Of a stretch of DNA of 64,000 nucleotides, positions 21,028 through 28,932 are shown piece after piece (position 1 is the first letter of the stretch; every line of letters begins with the position of its first letter). This DNA is from Bacillota bacterium (GTDB taxonomy: Bacteria; Bacillota; SHA-98; Ch115), in NCBI GenBank assembly GCA_013178415.1, contig JABLXA010000010.1:1-64000 (forward strand), given 5' to 3'. A model generated the notes under the pieces. That model was not told where the DNA came from. It saw only the letters and a list, made by a program, of their open reading frames with translations, and made no database searches. A program made the position numbers and the translations under genes.

Positions 21028-21056
21028 TTGCCTCTTAAGCGCTAAAGCGCTATACT
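21028..21056 (+). promoter_or_regulatory. vapBC promoter with two AGCGCT boxes in the spacer
   Basis: TTGCCT at 21028 and TATACT at 21051 are 17 bp apart, 20 bp before the antitoxin start. The spacer holds AGCGCT twice (21038 and 21046), each a perfect 6-bp palindrome. This is the position expected for autorepression by the VapBC complex. Confidence 0.65.
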
Positions 21057-21076
21057 CATGATGAGGTGATTTCCCT

Positions 21077-21313
21077 ATGGCGCGAAAAATAAGTGTCTAT
21101 GTGGATGAGGAGTTCCACAAGGCTCTCAAGGCCGCTGCGAGCCTTCAGGGTTTGTCCTTATCTGAATTCATGATACGCGCGACGCGTCGCGCGTTGAAGG
21201 CTCCCGACCGCAAAGCTGTAGCCGCGAGGATGGACGCAATTCGCGGCTTAATAGGTACAAGGTTCTCGGCTGACGAGATCAGAGCCATGCGGGAGGAGGG
21301 GCGCCGCAGTTGA
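21077..21313 (+). CDS. VapB-type ribbon-helix-helix antitoxin
   Basis: 78 residues. The N-terminal strand RKISVYVDEEFHKALK and the helices AASLQGLSLSEFMIRATRRAL form a ribbon-helix-helix DNA-binding domain. The charged tail (RFSADEIRAMREEG) is the likely toxin-neutralising part. Its start follows TGAGGTGATTTCCCT. The stop overlaps the TTG start of the PIN toxin by four bases. Confidence 0.85.
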   Translation: MARKISVYVDEEFHKALKAAASLQGLSLSEFMIRATRRALKAPDRKAVAARMDAIRGLIGTRFSADEIRAMREEGRRS

Positions 21314-21735
21314 CGGAATCCGTGGTGGTAGACGCATCCGTGGCTCTATCGTGGGTGCTTCCTGGAGAGGATACTCAGGACGTCATCAAGTTGCGAGACA
21401 GGGCGGCCGACAAGCCAGGTATCTCGCTCTTTGTGCCTCCGACCTTCTGGTACGAAGTTGCGAACGCTCTTTGGGTGGCTACGCGCCGGCAGAGGATAAC
21501 ACCGGAAGTTGCCGGGGAAGCCCTGAGTGTCTTGCGCGACTTTCTTTTTGAGGAATGGGCACCCGACCCGGCCGCTTGTTTGGGCATGGCTCTGGAACAA
21601 GAGATTTCAGTGTACGATGCTGCGTATCTTCAGATCGCTACGGACACCCGCAGTCTCCTGTGGACAGTCGACCGGCTTCTCCTTCAGGCAAGTAGGCGAC
21701 TGGGCCTGAGGACAGAGCCACTCGAGCGAGTCTAA
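21310..21735 (+). CDS. VapC-type PIN-domain toxin
   Basis: 141 residues with the PIN nuclease acidic set: VVVDASVALSWVLPGE (first Asp), YEVANALWVATRR (Glu) and ISVYDAAYLQIA (Asp), then LLWTVDRLLL. This family cuts tRNA or rRNA and is neutralised by VapB. The start is TTG 21310, overlapping the antitoxin stop (TTGA), so the two are translationally coupled. It converges on the ABC exporter operon. Confidence 0.88.
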   Translation: MTESVVVDASVALSWVLPGEDTQDVIKLRDRAADKPGISLFVPPTFWYEVANALWVATRRQRITPEVAGEALSVLRDFLFEEWAPDPAACLGMALEQEISVYDAAYLQIATDTRSLLWTVDRLLLQASRRLGLRTEPLERV

Positions 21736-21853
21736 GGACACGGGGATCCCCCCTGGGCAACCGGTCGCCGGGCACGAAGTCCGCCAGGCGCGACCCCCTG
21801 TCCCTTGCCAGTCCAGCAGCAAGCCAATGCGGTGCGGCGGGGACTGGCCGCGC

Positions 21854-23791
21854 TCAGACCGCCTGGTCGTCGACATAGGCTCCGATAAATTGGCTATTGT
21901 AAAGATCGGCGTAGAATCCCCCCTTGGCGAGCAACTGTTTGTGGTTGCCGGTCTCGATGATGCTGCCGTTATTCATCACCAGGATCAACTCCGCGTTGCG
22001 GATTGTGGAGAGCCGGTGAGCGATGACGAAACTCGTCCGGCCCTTCATCAGCTCCGCCATGGCCTTTTGGATGTAGACCTCGGTTCTCGTGTCGACGCTG
22101 CTGGTAGCTTCGTCGAGAATGAGGATGGCCGGATCGGCCAGGAACGCCCGGGCGATGGTCAGCAACTGCTTCTCGCCCTGGGAGATGTTGGAGGCCTCCT
22201 CATTCAGGATGGTGTTGTAACCATCGGGGAGAGCCCTGATAAAGTGGTCGGCCTGCGCCGCCCTGGCCGCCCTCACGATCTCCTCGTCGGTGGCGCCCTC
22301 GCGGCCGTAGGCGATGTTGTCCCGGATAGTGCCGTTGAAGAGCCAAGTATCCTGCAGCACCATGCCAAAGAGCCTGCGCAGTTCGCCGCGCTTCAGATCC
22401 CTGATGTCGACGCCGTCGACGGTGATCCTGCCGCCGTCTATCTCGTAGAAACGCATCAGCAGGTTGACGAGCGTGGTCTTGCCCGCGCCGGTCGGGCCGA
22501 CGATGGCGATGGTCTGCCCTGGTTTGACCTCGATATTCAGGTTCTCGATCAATGGGTGGTCTTCCTTGTAGCTGAACCTGACGTTTTGGAATTTGACCTC
22601 GCCCCGCGGGGACAGGATCGTTGTGGCCCCGGCGGCATCGGGAATCTCCTCTGACTCGTCGAGCAGCTCAAAGACACGCTCGGCGGAAGCCACCGTCGAC
22701 TGAAGGATATTCACGATATTGGCCGTTTGCGCGATGGGCATGGTGAACATCCTCTGGTACTGGATGAATGCCGTGATATCGCCGAGCTCAATCCCTCGTT
22801 TGGTGACCATGATCCCACCGACGACGCAGATCAGCACGTAGCCGATGTTATTTATGAAATTCATCAGCGGGAAAATGATTCCGGAGACGAACTGCGCCCG
22901 CCAACCCGCGTTGTAGAGTCGTTCGTTGATCTGGTTGAATTTATCAATCGCCTTGCCCTCGTGTCCAAAGGCCTTGACGATCTTGTGACCGGTATACATC
23001 TCCTCCACGTGGCCGTTTAGCAAGCCGAGCTCCCGCTGCTGCGCCGCGAAGTTCTTCTGCGAAAATCTGGCGATCATTGCCGTCGCGAAGAAAGAAAGCG
23101 GGAGTGTCAGGAGGCAGATCAGCGTCAACAACCAACTGATGGTGAACATCATGATGATGGCACCGATGATGCCGACGAACGAGTTGATAAGCTGCGCCAG
23201 GCTCTGCTGCAAGGTCATGCTGATGTTATCGATGTCGTTCGTCATCCGGCTCATTATCTCGCCGTGCGTGCGCCCGTCAAAGAATTTCAGCGGCAGGCGG
23301 GCGAGCTTGTCATTCATATCCCGGCGCATGGCAAAAACAGTTTTTTGGGCCACGCCCGCCATGGTATATTGCGTCACATAGCTGAAAAGCGCGCTTGCAG
23401 CATAGAGCCCGATCAACCACAGGACGATATGCCCAATATACTGGAAATCCACGCTGGCGGGCAACCCCATGAATCTCATCCCGAATGTTCGTCCCAGGCT
23501 GGTGATGGCCCTCCCCATGATCTTGGGGCTGATAATGCTGAGCACTGTGCTGGCAATAGCGGCCGAAAGCACGATCAGCAGCCGCGGCCACAAGGGCTTC
23601 AGATAAATGACCAATCTCTTCAACGTGCCCTTGAAGTTCTTGGCTTTTTCCACCGGCCGGCCGAAACCGTGCCCGCCGCCGAAGCCTCCCCTGCCGGGTC
23701 TGAAGCCGCCGGGCCCCATCGGCCCCGTTGGTCGTTGTTGTTCCATGTGATCCCTGCTCATGTGGTCTCCGCTCATACGATCTCCACTCAT
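21854..23791 (-). CDS. ABC multidrug exporter half-transporter, catalytic-Glu subunit
   Basis: 645 residues: an N-terminal six-helix export domain and a C-terminal nucleotide-binding domain. Walker A is GPTGAGKTT, the signature is the divergent NISQGEKQ, and Walker B is ILILDEATSSVD with an intact catalytic Glu. The first 50 residues are unusual: a repeated MSGD-type pentapeptide with four Met codons, then a Gly/Arg/Phe-rich stretch. It overlaps the partner gene by ATGA. The partner has the complementary set (good signature, Asp in place of the catalytic Glu), so the two form a heterodimer with one active ATP site, as in TM287/288, BmrCD and LmrCD. Substrates are probably hydrophobic drugs or lipids. 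Confidence 0.92.
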   Translation of the reverse strand: MSGDRMSGDHMSRDHMEQQRPTGPMGPGGFRPGRGGFGGGHGFGRPVEKAKNFKGTLKRLVIYLKPLWPRLLIVLSAAIASTVLSIISPKIMGRAITSLGRTFGMRFMGLPASVDFQYIGHIVLWLIGLYAASALFSYVTQYTMAGVAQKTVFAMRRDMNDKLARLPLKFFDGRTHGEIMSRMTNDIDNISMTLQQSLAQLINSFVGIIGAIIMMFTISWLLTLICLLTLPLSFFATAMIARFSQKNFAAQQRELGLLNGHVEEMYTGHKIVKAFGHEGKAIDKFNQINERLYNAGWRAQFVSGIIFPLMNFINNIGYVLICVVGGIMVTKRGIELGDITAFIQYQRMFTMPIAQTANIVNILQSTVASAERVFELLDESEEIPDAAGATTILSPRGEVKFQNVRFSYKEDHPLIENLNIEVKPGQTIAIVGPTGAGKTTLVNLLMRFYEIDGGRITVDGVDIRDLKRGELRRLFGMVLQDTWLFNGTIRDNIAYGREGATDEEIVRAARAAQADHFIRALPDGYNTILNEEASNISQGEKQLLTIARAFLADPAILILDEATSSVDTRTEVYIQKAMAELMKGRTSFVIAHRLSTIRNAELILVMNNGSIIETGNHKQLLAKGGFYADLYNSQFIGAYVDDQAV

Positions 23792-25515
23792 GCGATCTCC
23801 TCCTCGGACAGCTGCGAGGAGACGATCTCGCGATAGACCTCGCAGGTTTTCAAGAGCTCTTTATGGGTGCCGATACCGGCGACCCTGCCTTCGTCCAGGA
23901 CGACGATCCGGTCCGCGTCCATGACCGTGCTGACCCTCTGGGCCACGATCAGCACCGTGGCATCGGCCGTTTCCCTTTTCAGCGTCCCGCGCAGCCTGGC
24001 ATCGGTCTTGAAGTCGAGGGCGGAAAAACTGTCATCGAAGATGTAGATCTCGGGCCTCCTGATCAGCGCGCGGGCGATGGCAAGCCGCTGTTTCTGTCCG
24101 CCCGAAATGTTGGTCCCACCCTGGGCGATCTCGGAGTCGAAGCCATCCTTCATCTCGGAGATGAAATCCAGGGCCTGGGCGATCTCCGCCGCACGCCGGA
24201 CTTCTTCATCGGTAGCATCTTCCTTGCCGTACCTGATATTGTCGGCAACCGTGCCGGAGAAAAGCACGGCCTTTTGAGGCACGAAGCCGATCTTGGCCCT
24301 CAATTCTTCCTGGGCCATCTCCCGGACATCCACCCCATCCACCAGGACGCTGCCGCCGTTGACATCGTAAAAACGCGGGATCAGGCTGACCAGCGTCGAT
24401 TTGCCCGAGCCTGTGCCGCCGATGATGGCGGTGACCTCACCCGGGCAGGCGCGGAAGGAAACATCTCTGACGGCGGGTTCCTCTGCGCCGTGATAGCTGA
24501 AGGTCACATCGCGAAATTCTACATAGCCCTTCTTGCTGTCCCCGCTCCTGGTCACCGCCGGGTCGTTGATCTCGGGCTCGATGGCCAGTACCTCGTTGAT
24601 CCTGGCTGCGGAGGCCTGGGCCCGGGGAATCATGATGAACAGCATCGAGGCCATAAGGAGCGAGATCATGATCTGCATGGCGTATTGGAAAAACGCCATC
24701 ATGTTGCCGATTTCCAGGGTTCCGTGGTCGATGCGGATGCTGCCGAACCAGATAATGGCGACCATCGTGAAGTTCATGACCAGCATCATGGTCGGCATCA
24801 AGAGGGCCATCAGCTTGTTGGCCCTGATGGAGGTCTCGGTCAGGTCGAGGTTGGCCTCGTGGAAACGCCTTTTCTCGTGGTCAGTGCGGTTGAAAGCCCG
24901 GATGACTCTGATGCCCTCGAGGTTCTCTCGCACGATCAGGTTTATCCGGTCGATCTTTTTCTGGATGGTTCTGAAAAGCGGCAGGCCCTTACAGGCGACG
25001 AAGATGACTATGGCCGCGAGGATAGGCAGGACAACGGCCAAGACCCAGGCCAAACCCCTATCCTTCGATAGGGCCATGATGATACCACCAATGCACATGA
25101 TGGGGGCGCTGATCATCATCCGCATCATGACCATAGTGACCATTTGGATCTGGGTGACATCATTGGTGTTCCTGGTAATGAGGGAGGGGGTGCCGATCCT
25201 GTCGAATTCGTGCAGTGAAAACCTCTCCACATGGGTAAATATCCTGCTGCGCAATATCTTGCCAAAGCCCATGGCCGTCTTGGCCGACAAGAAGGCTGCC
25301 ACAATCGAGCAGATGGTCCCTCCCAGGGCGACAAGCAGCATCAGCCGGCCGATTCTCCAGATGTAACCTACATCGCCTTTCATGATCCCGGTATTGACGA
25401 TATCCGACATCAAGGTCGGGAGGTACAGCTCGGAAAGCGTCTGCAGGAATACGAGACTTATAATAGATGCGATCTGGATCCGGTATGGTTTGAGGAATTT
25501 GAATAACTTGATCAT
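23788..25515 (-). CDS. ABC multidrug exporter half-transporter, degenerate-site subunit
   Basis: 575 residues with six membrane helices and a C-terminal ATPase domain. Walker A is GGTGSGKST, the signature is the canonical NISGGQKQR, and Walker B is IYIFDDSFSALD, where Asp replaces the catalytic Glu. This substitution marks the degenerate site of heterodimeric exporters. The downstream gene overlaps by four bases and supplies the intact Glu. The upstream abrB-type gene 107 bp away on the same strand is the probable regulator. Confidence 0.92.
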   Translation of the reverse strand: MIKLFKFLKPYRIQIASIISLVFLQTLSELYLPTLMSDIVNTGIMKGDVGYIWRIGRLMLLVALGGTICSIVAAFLSAKTAMGFGKILRSRIFTHVERFSLHEFDRIGTPSLITRNTNDVTQIQMVTMVMMRMMISAPIMCIGGIIMALSKDRGLAWVLAVVLPILAAIVIFVACKGLPLFRTIQKKIDRINLIVRENLEGIRVIRAFNRTDHEKRRFHEANLDLTETSIRANKLMALLMPTMMLVMNFTMVAIIWFGSIRIDHGTLEIGNMMAFFQYAMQIMISLLMASMLFIMIPRAQASAARINEVLAIEPEINDPAVTRSGDSKKGYVEFRDVTFSYHGAEEPAVRDVSFRACPGEVTAIIGGTGSGKSTLVSLIPRFYDVNGGSVLVDGVDVREMAQEELRAKIGFVPQKAVLFSGTVADNIRYGKEDATDEEVRRAAEIAQALDFISEMKDGFDSEIAQGGTNISGGQKQRLAIARALIRRPEIYIFDDSFSALDFKTDARLRGTLKRETADATVLIVAQRVSTVMDADRIVVLDEGRVAGIGTHKELLKTCEVYREIVSSQLSEEEIA

Positions 25516-25558
25516 AATACACCATCTCTCTAGTCGGTCGCAGTAGTGAAGATGCGCG

Positions 25559-25590
25559 CATAATCAATCCAAGCGATGATTAATCCAAGC
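25559..25590. repeat. Two tandem 16-bp direct repeats between abrB-type gene and exporter
   Basis: Two 16-bp units abut directly at 25559-25574 and 25575-25590. On the minus strand they share GCTTGGATT, then (A/G)AT(C/T)AT in the rest; 13 of 16 positions agree. They sit 45-75 bp before the first exporter gene and could be a binding site for the AbrB-type protein. Confidence 0.45.
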
Positions 25591-25622
25591 CAGATTTCAT
25601 AGCCAGGGTTCATTTACTCTGC

Positions 25623-25892
25623 CTAACCTTTATCTTCCTTATCCTGGCGCTCAACGGACATTCGAAACAATTTCTCCAGGCTGTTCACCTGTTCGCTCAA
25701 CCTCGCCAGCAACCCGCTGACCGCCTCGGCCTTGATCATCACCAATCCGTGGCCGCCAAAGCCTCCACCCAGCACCAGCATCTTGTCGCCAGGCTTGATC
25801 CCTTGAGCCTCCCTGGCTTGTTGGGGGATGACTACCTGCCCGCGTTCACCGACGGTTACGGCGCCATAAAAAATCGGTTCATGCCCAGTCAT
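25623..25892 (-). CDS. SpoVT/AbrB-family transcriptional regulator
   Basis: 89 residues. The swapped-hairpin domain is visible as AVTVGERGQVVIPQQAREAQGIKPGDKMLVLG, followed by a Gly-rich turn and a C-terminal helix SGLLARLSEQVNSLEKLF. Such short proteins lie directly upstream of two-gene ABC exporters in Bacillota and probably control them. The start follows AAGAAGG. It is transcribed in the same direction as the exporter genes, 107 bp ahead of them. The C-terminal helix may sense a ligand or dimerise; no enzymatic domain is present. Confidence 0.87.
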   Translation of the reverse strand: MTGHEPIFYGAVTVGERGQVVIPQQAREAQGIKPGDKMLVLGGGFGGHGLVMIKAEAVSGLLARLSEQVNSLEKLFRMSVERQDKEDKG

Positions 25893-25915
25893 GATTTACC
25901 TTCTTTCGTGAAATG

Positions 25916-25941
25916 GATCATTCGATCATTCATATATGAAT
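25916..25941. promoter_or_regulatory. Direct repeat plus palindrome upstream of the abrB-type gene
   Basis: GATCATTC is repeated in tandem (25916-25931), and ATTCATATATGAAT (25928-25941) is a perfect 14-bp palindrome. They lie 24-50 bp before the regulator start, where its own promoter must be. An autoregulatory operator is a reasonable guess. Confidence 0.45.
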
Positions 25942-26035
25942 AGTATGATAGTACATGTTGGAGAGCGGAGCAAGGGTGAGATTTTCACGTTTTCACCGAT
26001 GGAACCGAGATCAGCCGCGTTGAAAACGCCTTGCC

Positions 26036-26261
26036 GTTTCACGTCACGCGTTAGGGCCCGAATGCTGACGTACATCACTCTCTTTGCCTTTCCCGTGATG
26101 TACATCATTATTCGTCTCGCATCACCCGTTCTGTACGTCACTTGTTCCCTCGGAACCGTTCCCCACAGAAATCCTCATGGCCAATGACTGATGTACATCA
26201 CGCTTTCGGGGTGAAGGCTGACATATATCACGATTCTATGCCCACCCGTTCCCTATCTCAC
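26036..26261. repeat. Phased array of TGAYGTACATCA palindromes, about 30-bp period
   Basis: Near-identical 12-bp palindromes occur at 26066 (TGACGTACATCA), 26096 (TGATGTACATCA, perfect), 26189 (TGATGTACATCA, perfect) and 26219 (TGACATATATCA). A half-conserved copy is at 26129, and degenerate ones are at 26036 and 26250. The TCA(C/T) ends fall at 26044, 26075, 26105, 26138, 26198, 26228 and 26258, so nearly every step is 30-33 bp or twice that. The sequence between copies is not conserved and there is no adjacent cas gene. It lies 145-370 bp ahead of the abrB-type gene and 270-500 bp ahead of the radical SAM gene. Confidence 0.65.
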
Positions 26262-26490
26262 TTGTAGCAGATACCATACGACCCATATCATTGTTTCCCA
26301 TCCACGGCTTTGACTTTGACTATCTCATCTTCTATACTGTAAGGGATGATCTCGTTGAGATCCGGAGGATACTCCACGGAAAACGAAAATACGACTTTCT
26401 TCCTTGAGTTGGAGATAATTATATAGACATATCTGATTCATTAAGCTGAAAAAGAACAGAATAATATCTGATACTTAACAGGGATTTTGA

Positions 26491-26512
26491 GCTGGTATAA
26501 CGCTGGTATAAC
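26491..26512 (+). promoter_or_regulatory. Tandem GCTGGTATAAC repeat before the radical SAM gene
   Basis: The 11-bp unit GCTGGTATAAC is present twice without a gap, 21 bp before the predicted start. Each copy contains an extended -10-like TGGTATAAC. It probably contains the operon promoter. Confidence 0.45.
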
Positions 26513-26532
26513 GCAAGGCGGTTGAGGAGATA

Positions 26533-27981
26533 TTGCCTATCGGACGTCACGGTATAAAAACGGCAAGTTTTGGGGTGTGCGCCCGGCGACTTAGGCTGGC
26601 AGAAGGTGTGCGCCTGCGACGGGAGCATTTCGGCGGGCTGGCGTTCCAAATGACTACCGGTACGACCGTTGATCTCGATCGGGAAGCCTTCACTTTGATC
26701 TCCGACGTGCAGGCAGAAGGAATAATCAGCGAAGATGCTTTGCTGATGCGCTGGGGCGCAGCCGCTAATTCCCGCACGGCGTCTCCAGCCACAACCAGAG
26801 AAGTGATATGGCGGCTCCTGGAATTAGGCGTTCTCCGGGAGGTGGCTTCCCCTTTCGCCCAAATCGAGAGCAAAGCGCCGGGGAGCACGAATCTTCCCCA
26901 AGGTGAGGGCGCGAATACCCTGAGCGGAACCTGGCCAGAGGGGTCACAGCTGAGTGCGCCCGAAACCGTGCATTGGGCGCTTACTTATCGCTGTGAGGCG
27001 AATTGCCCTGATTGTTATGCCACTCGCCATAGGAAGCGATTCTCCAAGGAATTAGACACCAGGGAAGCTATGCACGTGATGGAACGGATTGCCGCCTGGG
27101 GTGTTTTTCAGCTCGCCTTTGGCGGCGGAGAGCCTTTGCTCCGTCGTGACCTGACAGAGCTGGCAGCGTATGCGCGAGGAATCGGCTTTGTTGTCCATCT
27201 TACTACTGGGGTGGAAGAGATAGATGACTTGACCTGGCGAAAGTTGGCCCGGGGGGTCACCACTGTCCAAATCGGGGTCAAACCGGAGCGACTGCTGGCG
27301 CAACCGCTGGAGGAGGTGGCACGATTGCAGCGTTTAGTGGTGGGGGCGAAGGAAGTCGGCCTGCCAGTTGGCGCGAATCTTATGCTCTCAGCGTCGGTAA
27401 TGCGAAATTTCCTAGATTTAGTCCTCAGGCTTACGGAAGCGGGATTTATGCGCTTTACCCTCCTTCGCTATAAACCGCCTGCGTCTGCCACGCGCTGGCG
27501 GACAGAAAATCCAACGCCTGAAGCGATGGGCGCCTTTGAAAAGAATCTGCCGAAAATCCTGGCGCGCCAAGGCCGGGCGCTACAATGGCGGATTGACTGT
27601 GCGCTCGGTTTTCTCCAGCGCCGTCTGGCGCCCGTGCAGGCCTTGGTCGCCGGGATTCGGGGTTGCGCGGCGGCGAGTCGGATTGTTGCCCTCGCGCCGG
27701 ACGGCTCTGTTTTTCCCTGCTCACAGCTGGTCGCTCCAGCTCTGTTGGCCGGTAATATCTTGGCCGATGAGCCGACGCGGCTCTGGGCGGAAGCAATTCC
27801 GTTGCAGAGATACCGGGGTTTCAGGGCGACGGACGAGTTTATGCAGAGCGCGTGCGGTATCTGCGGGGCCAGGGAGCAGTGCGGCGGCTGCCGGGCCCTG
27901 GCTGAAGATGCCCTTGGGGGCGATAGCGGCTGCCCGGGACCTCTTTTCCCGCCCCGGACGCAACCGGGGGGAGGCGGATGA
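26533..27981 (+). CDS. Radical SAM/SPASM protein with PqqD-like N-terminal region
   Basis: 482 residues. The radical SAM cluster is C154-x3-C158-x2-C161 (CEANCPDC), followed by FGGGEPLLR, the GGE motif that binds SAM. The C-terminal part has C378, C396 with the preceding DGSVFPC, then CGICGAREQCGGC and C467. This is a SPASM-type pattern holding auxiliary Fe-S clusters. Residues 20-105 (VRLRREHFGGLAFQM, VDLDREAFTLISDVQ) resemble the RiPP-recognition PqqD fold. Enzymes of this build install crosslinks or other changes in ribosomal peptides. The start is TTG 26533 near GAGGAG, with a short spacing; GTG 26575 is an alternative. Its stop overlaps the next small gene by ATGA. Confidence 0.85.
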   Translation: MPIGRHGIKTASFGVCARRLRLAEGVRLRREHFGGLAFQMTTGTTVDLDREAFTLISDVQAEGIISEDALLMRWGAAANSRTASPATTREVIWRLLELGVLREVASPFAQIESKAPGSTNLPQGEGANTLSGTWPEGSQLSAPETVHWALTYRCEANCPDCYATRHRKRFSKELDTREAMHVMERIAAWGVFQLAFGGGEPLLRRDLTELAAYARGIGFVVHLTTGVEEIDDLTWRKLARGVTTVQIGVKPERLLAQPLEEVARLQRLVVGAKEVGLPVGANLMLSASVMRNFLDLVLRLTEAGFMRFTLLRYKPPASATRWRTENPTPEAMGAFEKNLPKILARQGRALQWRIDCALGFLQRRLAPVQALVAGIRGCAAASRIVALAPDGSVFPCSQLVAPALLAGNILADEPTRLWAEAIPLQRYRGFRATDEFMQSACGICGAREQCGGCRALAEDALGGDSGCPGPLFPPRTQPGGGG

Positions 27982-28070
27982 TTGACCTACGGGAATACTG
28001 CGGTTATCCTCTCTGGTTGATCGAGAATCTAGAAAGGGAACCTCAAGAGAGTTCAAGTGCTTATGATTGA
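27978..28070 (+). CDS. 30-residue peptide, candidate RiPP precursor
   Basis: The ATG lies in an ATGA overlap with the radical SAM stop, and the frame closes with TGA at 28068-28070. The peptide starts MIDLREYCGYPLW, continues LIENLEREPQ and ends ESSSAYD. It has one Cys (residue 8), two or more aromatic residues near it, and a hydrophilic C-terminus. No family is recognised. The overlap indicates translational coupling, and the following gene starts only 14 bp later behind GGAGGG. A maturase-adjacent short peptide is the usual setting of RiPP precursors, but 30 residues is short, and it could instead be a small structural partner or a coupling peptide. Confidence 0.55.
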   Translation: MIDLREYCGYPLWLIENLEREPQESSSAYD

Positions 28071-28084
28071 GGAGGGAATTGTTG

Positions 28085-28858
28085 GTGAAGATCATCAGTG
28101 TCCGGAAAGGTTTTACCGCTGATCATAGTTCCACCTCATACGAGTTTCTGGCGATTGACCGTCCTTTGGACCCGCAAGCAAGGAGCGCCGTTGCTAGCCT
28201 CTCGCGGCGGGCGAGACCCACATCTCGGCGGGTTAGTTTTGTCTACAATGTGGACGGCTATGATATCCCTGGTGGATGGGAAGCCTTAATGGAGAAATAT
28301 TACGATGTGATGTATATGGAAAGTTACGGCTGGTGGTTGCTGGCCATGGCCTTTAACGCTTCCCCTGGACAGCGGCAGGCATTAAAGGAATATGCCTTTG
28401 ACGGGGTTGAGGACTTAGGCGTCGAGATTCTCACGCGAGGTAACAGGGTGATCGTGGCGATTCATTGCCAACTTGAGGAGGGCTTTGCGCCAGACGAAGG
28501 CTGGGAGGCCTATGACGAAGATCCTGACGAGGAAGAGGAAGAAGGTAATGGTGAGGATGGGGATGAGGATGAAGACCACGGGGAATCGGTAGCCAGAAAT
28601 AAGGCAGAGCAAGTGGTTGTGGTCGAGACCGATAATTACCTTCTTAATCTATTAGGACAAATCCGCCGCCAGCTTATGGCCGGGGACTATCGCGCCCTCT
28701 ATGCGGTTTGGGAAAAGTACCGCTATTATGATGACGAGGAGGGAGAGAGCGAGGACGAGGCCGAAGGGGAGAAAGAGGAAGGACCTCCAGTGCCGCCGGA
28801 GAAGGAAACTGGCAAGCAAGTCATCTCGGCCCTACGTGATTTATTAGTAGTGCCTTAG
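28085..28858 (+). CDS. Acidic protein of unknown function, third gene of the radical SAM unit
   Basis: 257 residues from GTG 28085, chosen because GGAGGG lies 8 bases upstream; the frame opens at TTG 28067. The N-terminus KIISVRKGFTADHSSTSYEF is followed by LAIDRPLD, then WEALMEKYYDVMYMES. From memory, these last parts resemble a widespread family of hypothetical proteins starting YYEFLAIDRPL and found with SWIM zinc-finger proteins; I could not verify this. Residues around 145-180 and 220-240 are almost purely Asp/Glu. No catalytic motif, signal peptide or membrane segment is seen. Tight linkage to the radical SAM gene and the small peptide suggests a role as partner, carrier or target of the maturation. 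Confidence 0.75.
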   Translation: MKIISVRKGFTADHSSTSYEFLAIDRPLDPQARSAVASLSRRARPTSRRVSFVYNVDGYDIPGGWEALMEKYYDVMYMESYGWWLLAMAFNASPGQRQALKEYAFDGVEDLGVEILTRGNRVIVAIHCQLEEGFAPDEGWEAYDEDPDEEEEEGNGEDGDEDEDHGESVARNKAEQVVVVETDNYLLNLLGQIRRQLMAGDYRALYAVWEKYRYYDDEEGESEDEAEGEKEEGPPVPPEKETGKQVISALRDLLVVP

Positions 28859-28932
28859 TCAAAGGCTTATCCGATGTGTTGAAAGAAAAATGCAGCAGTA
28901 CCCATCAGACCGCGTCGTTCATATGCTTTGCC

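Noticed and set aside
26036-26261. CRISPR array
   Set aside because: The repeated unit is a 12-bp palindrome, copies vary, the spacing is irregular by a few bases, and no cas genes are present.
27455-27796. Minus-strand frame inside the radical SAM gene
   Set aside because: It is opposite conserved SPASM-region coding sequence and has random composition.
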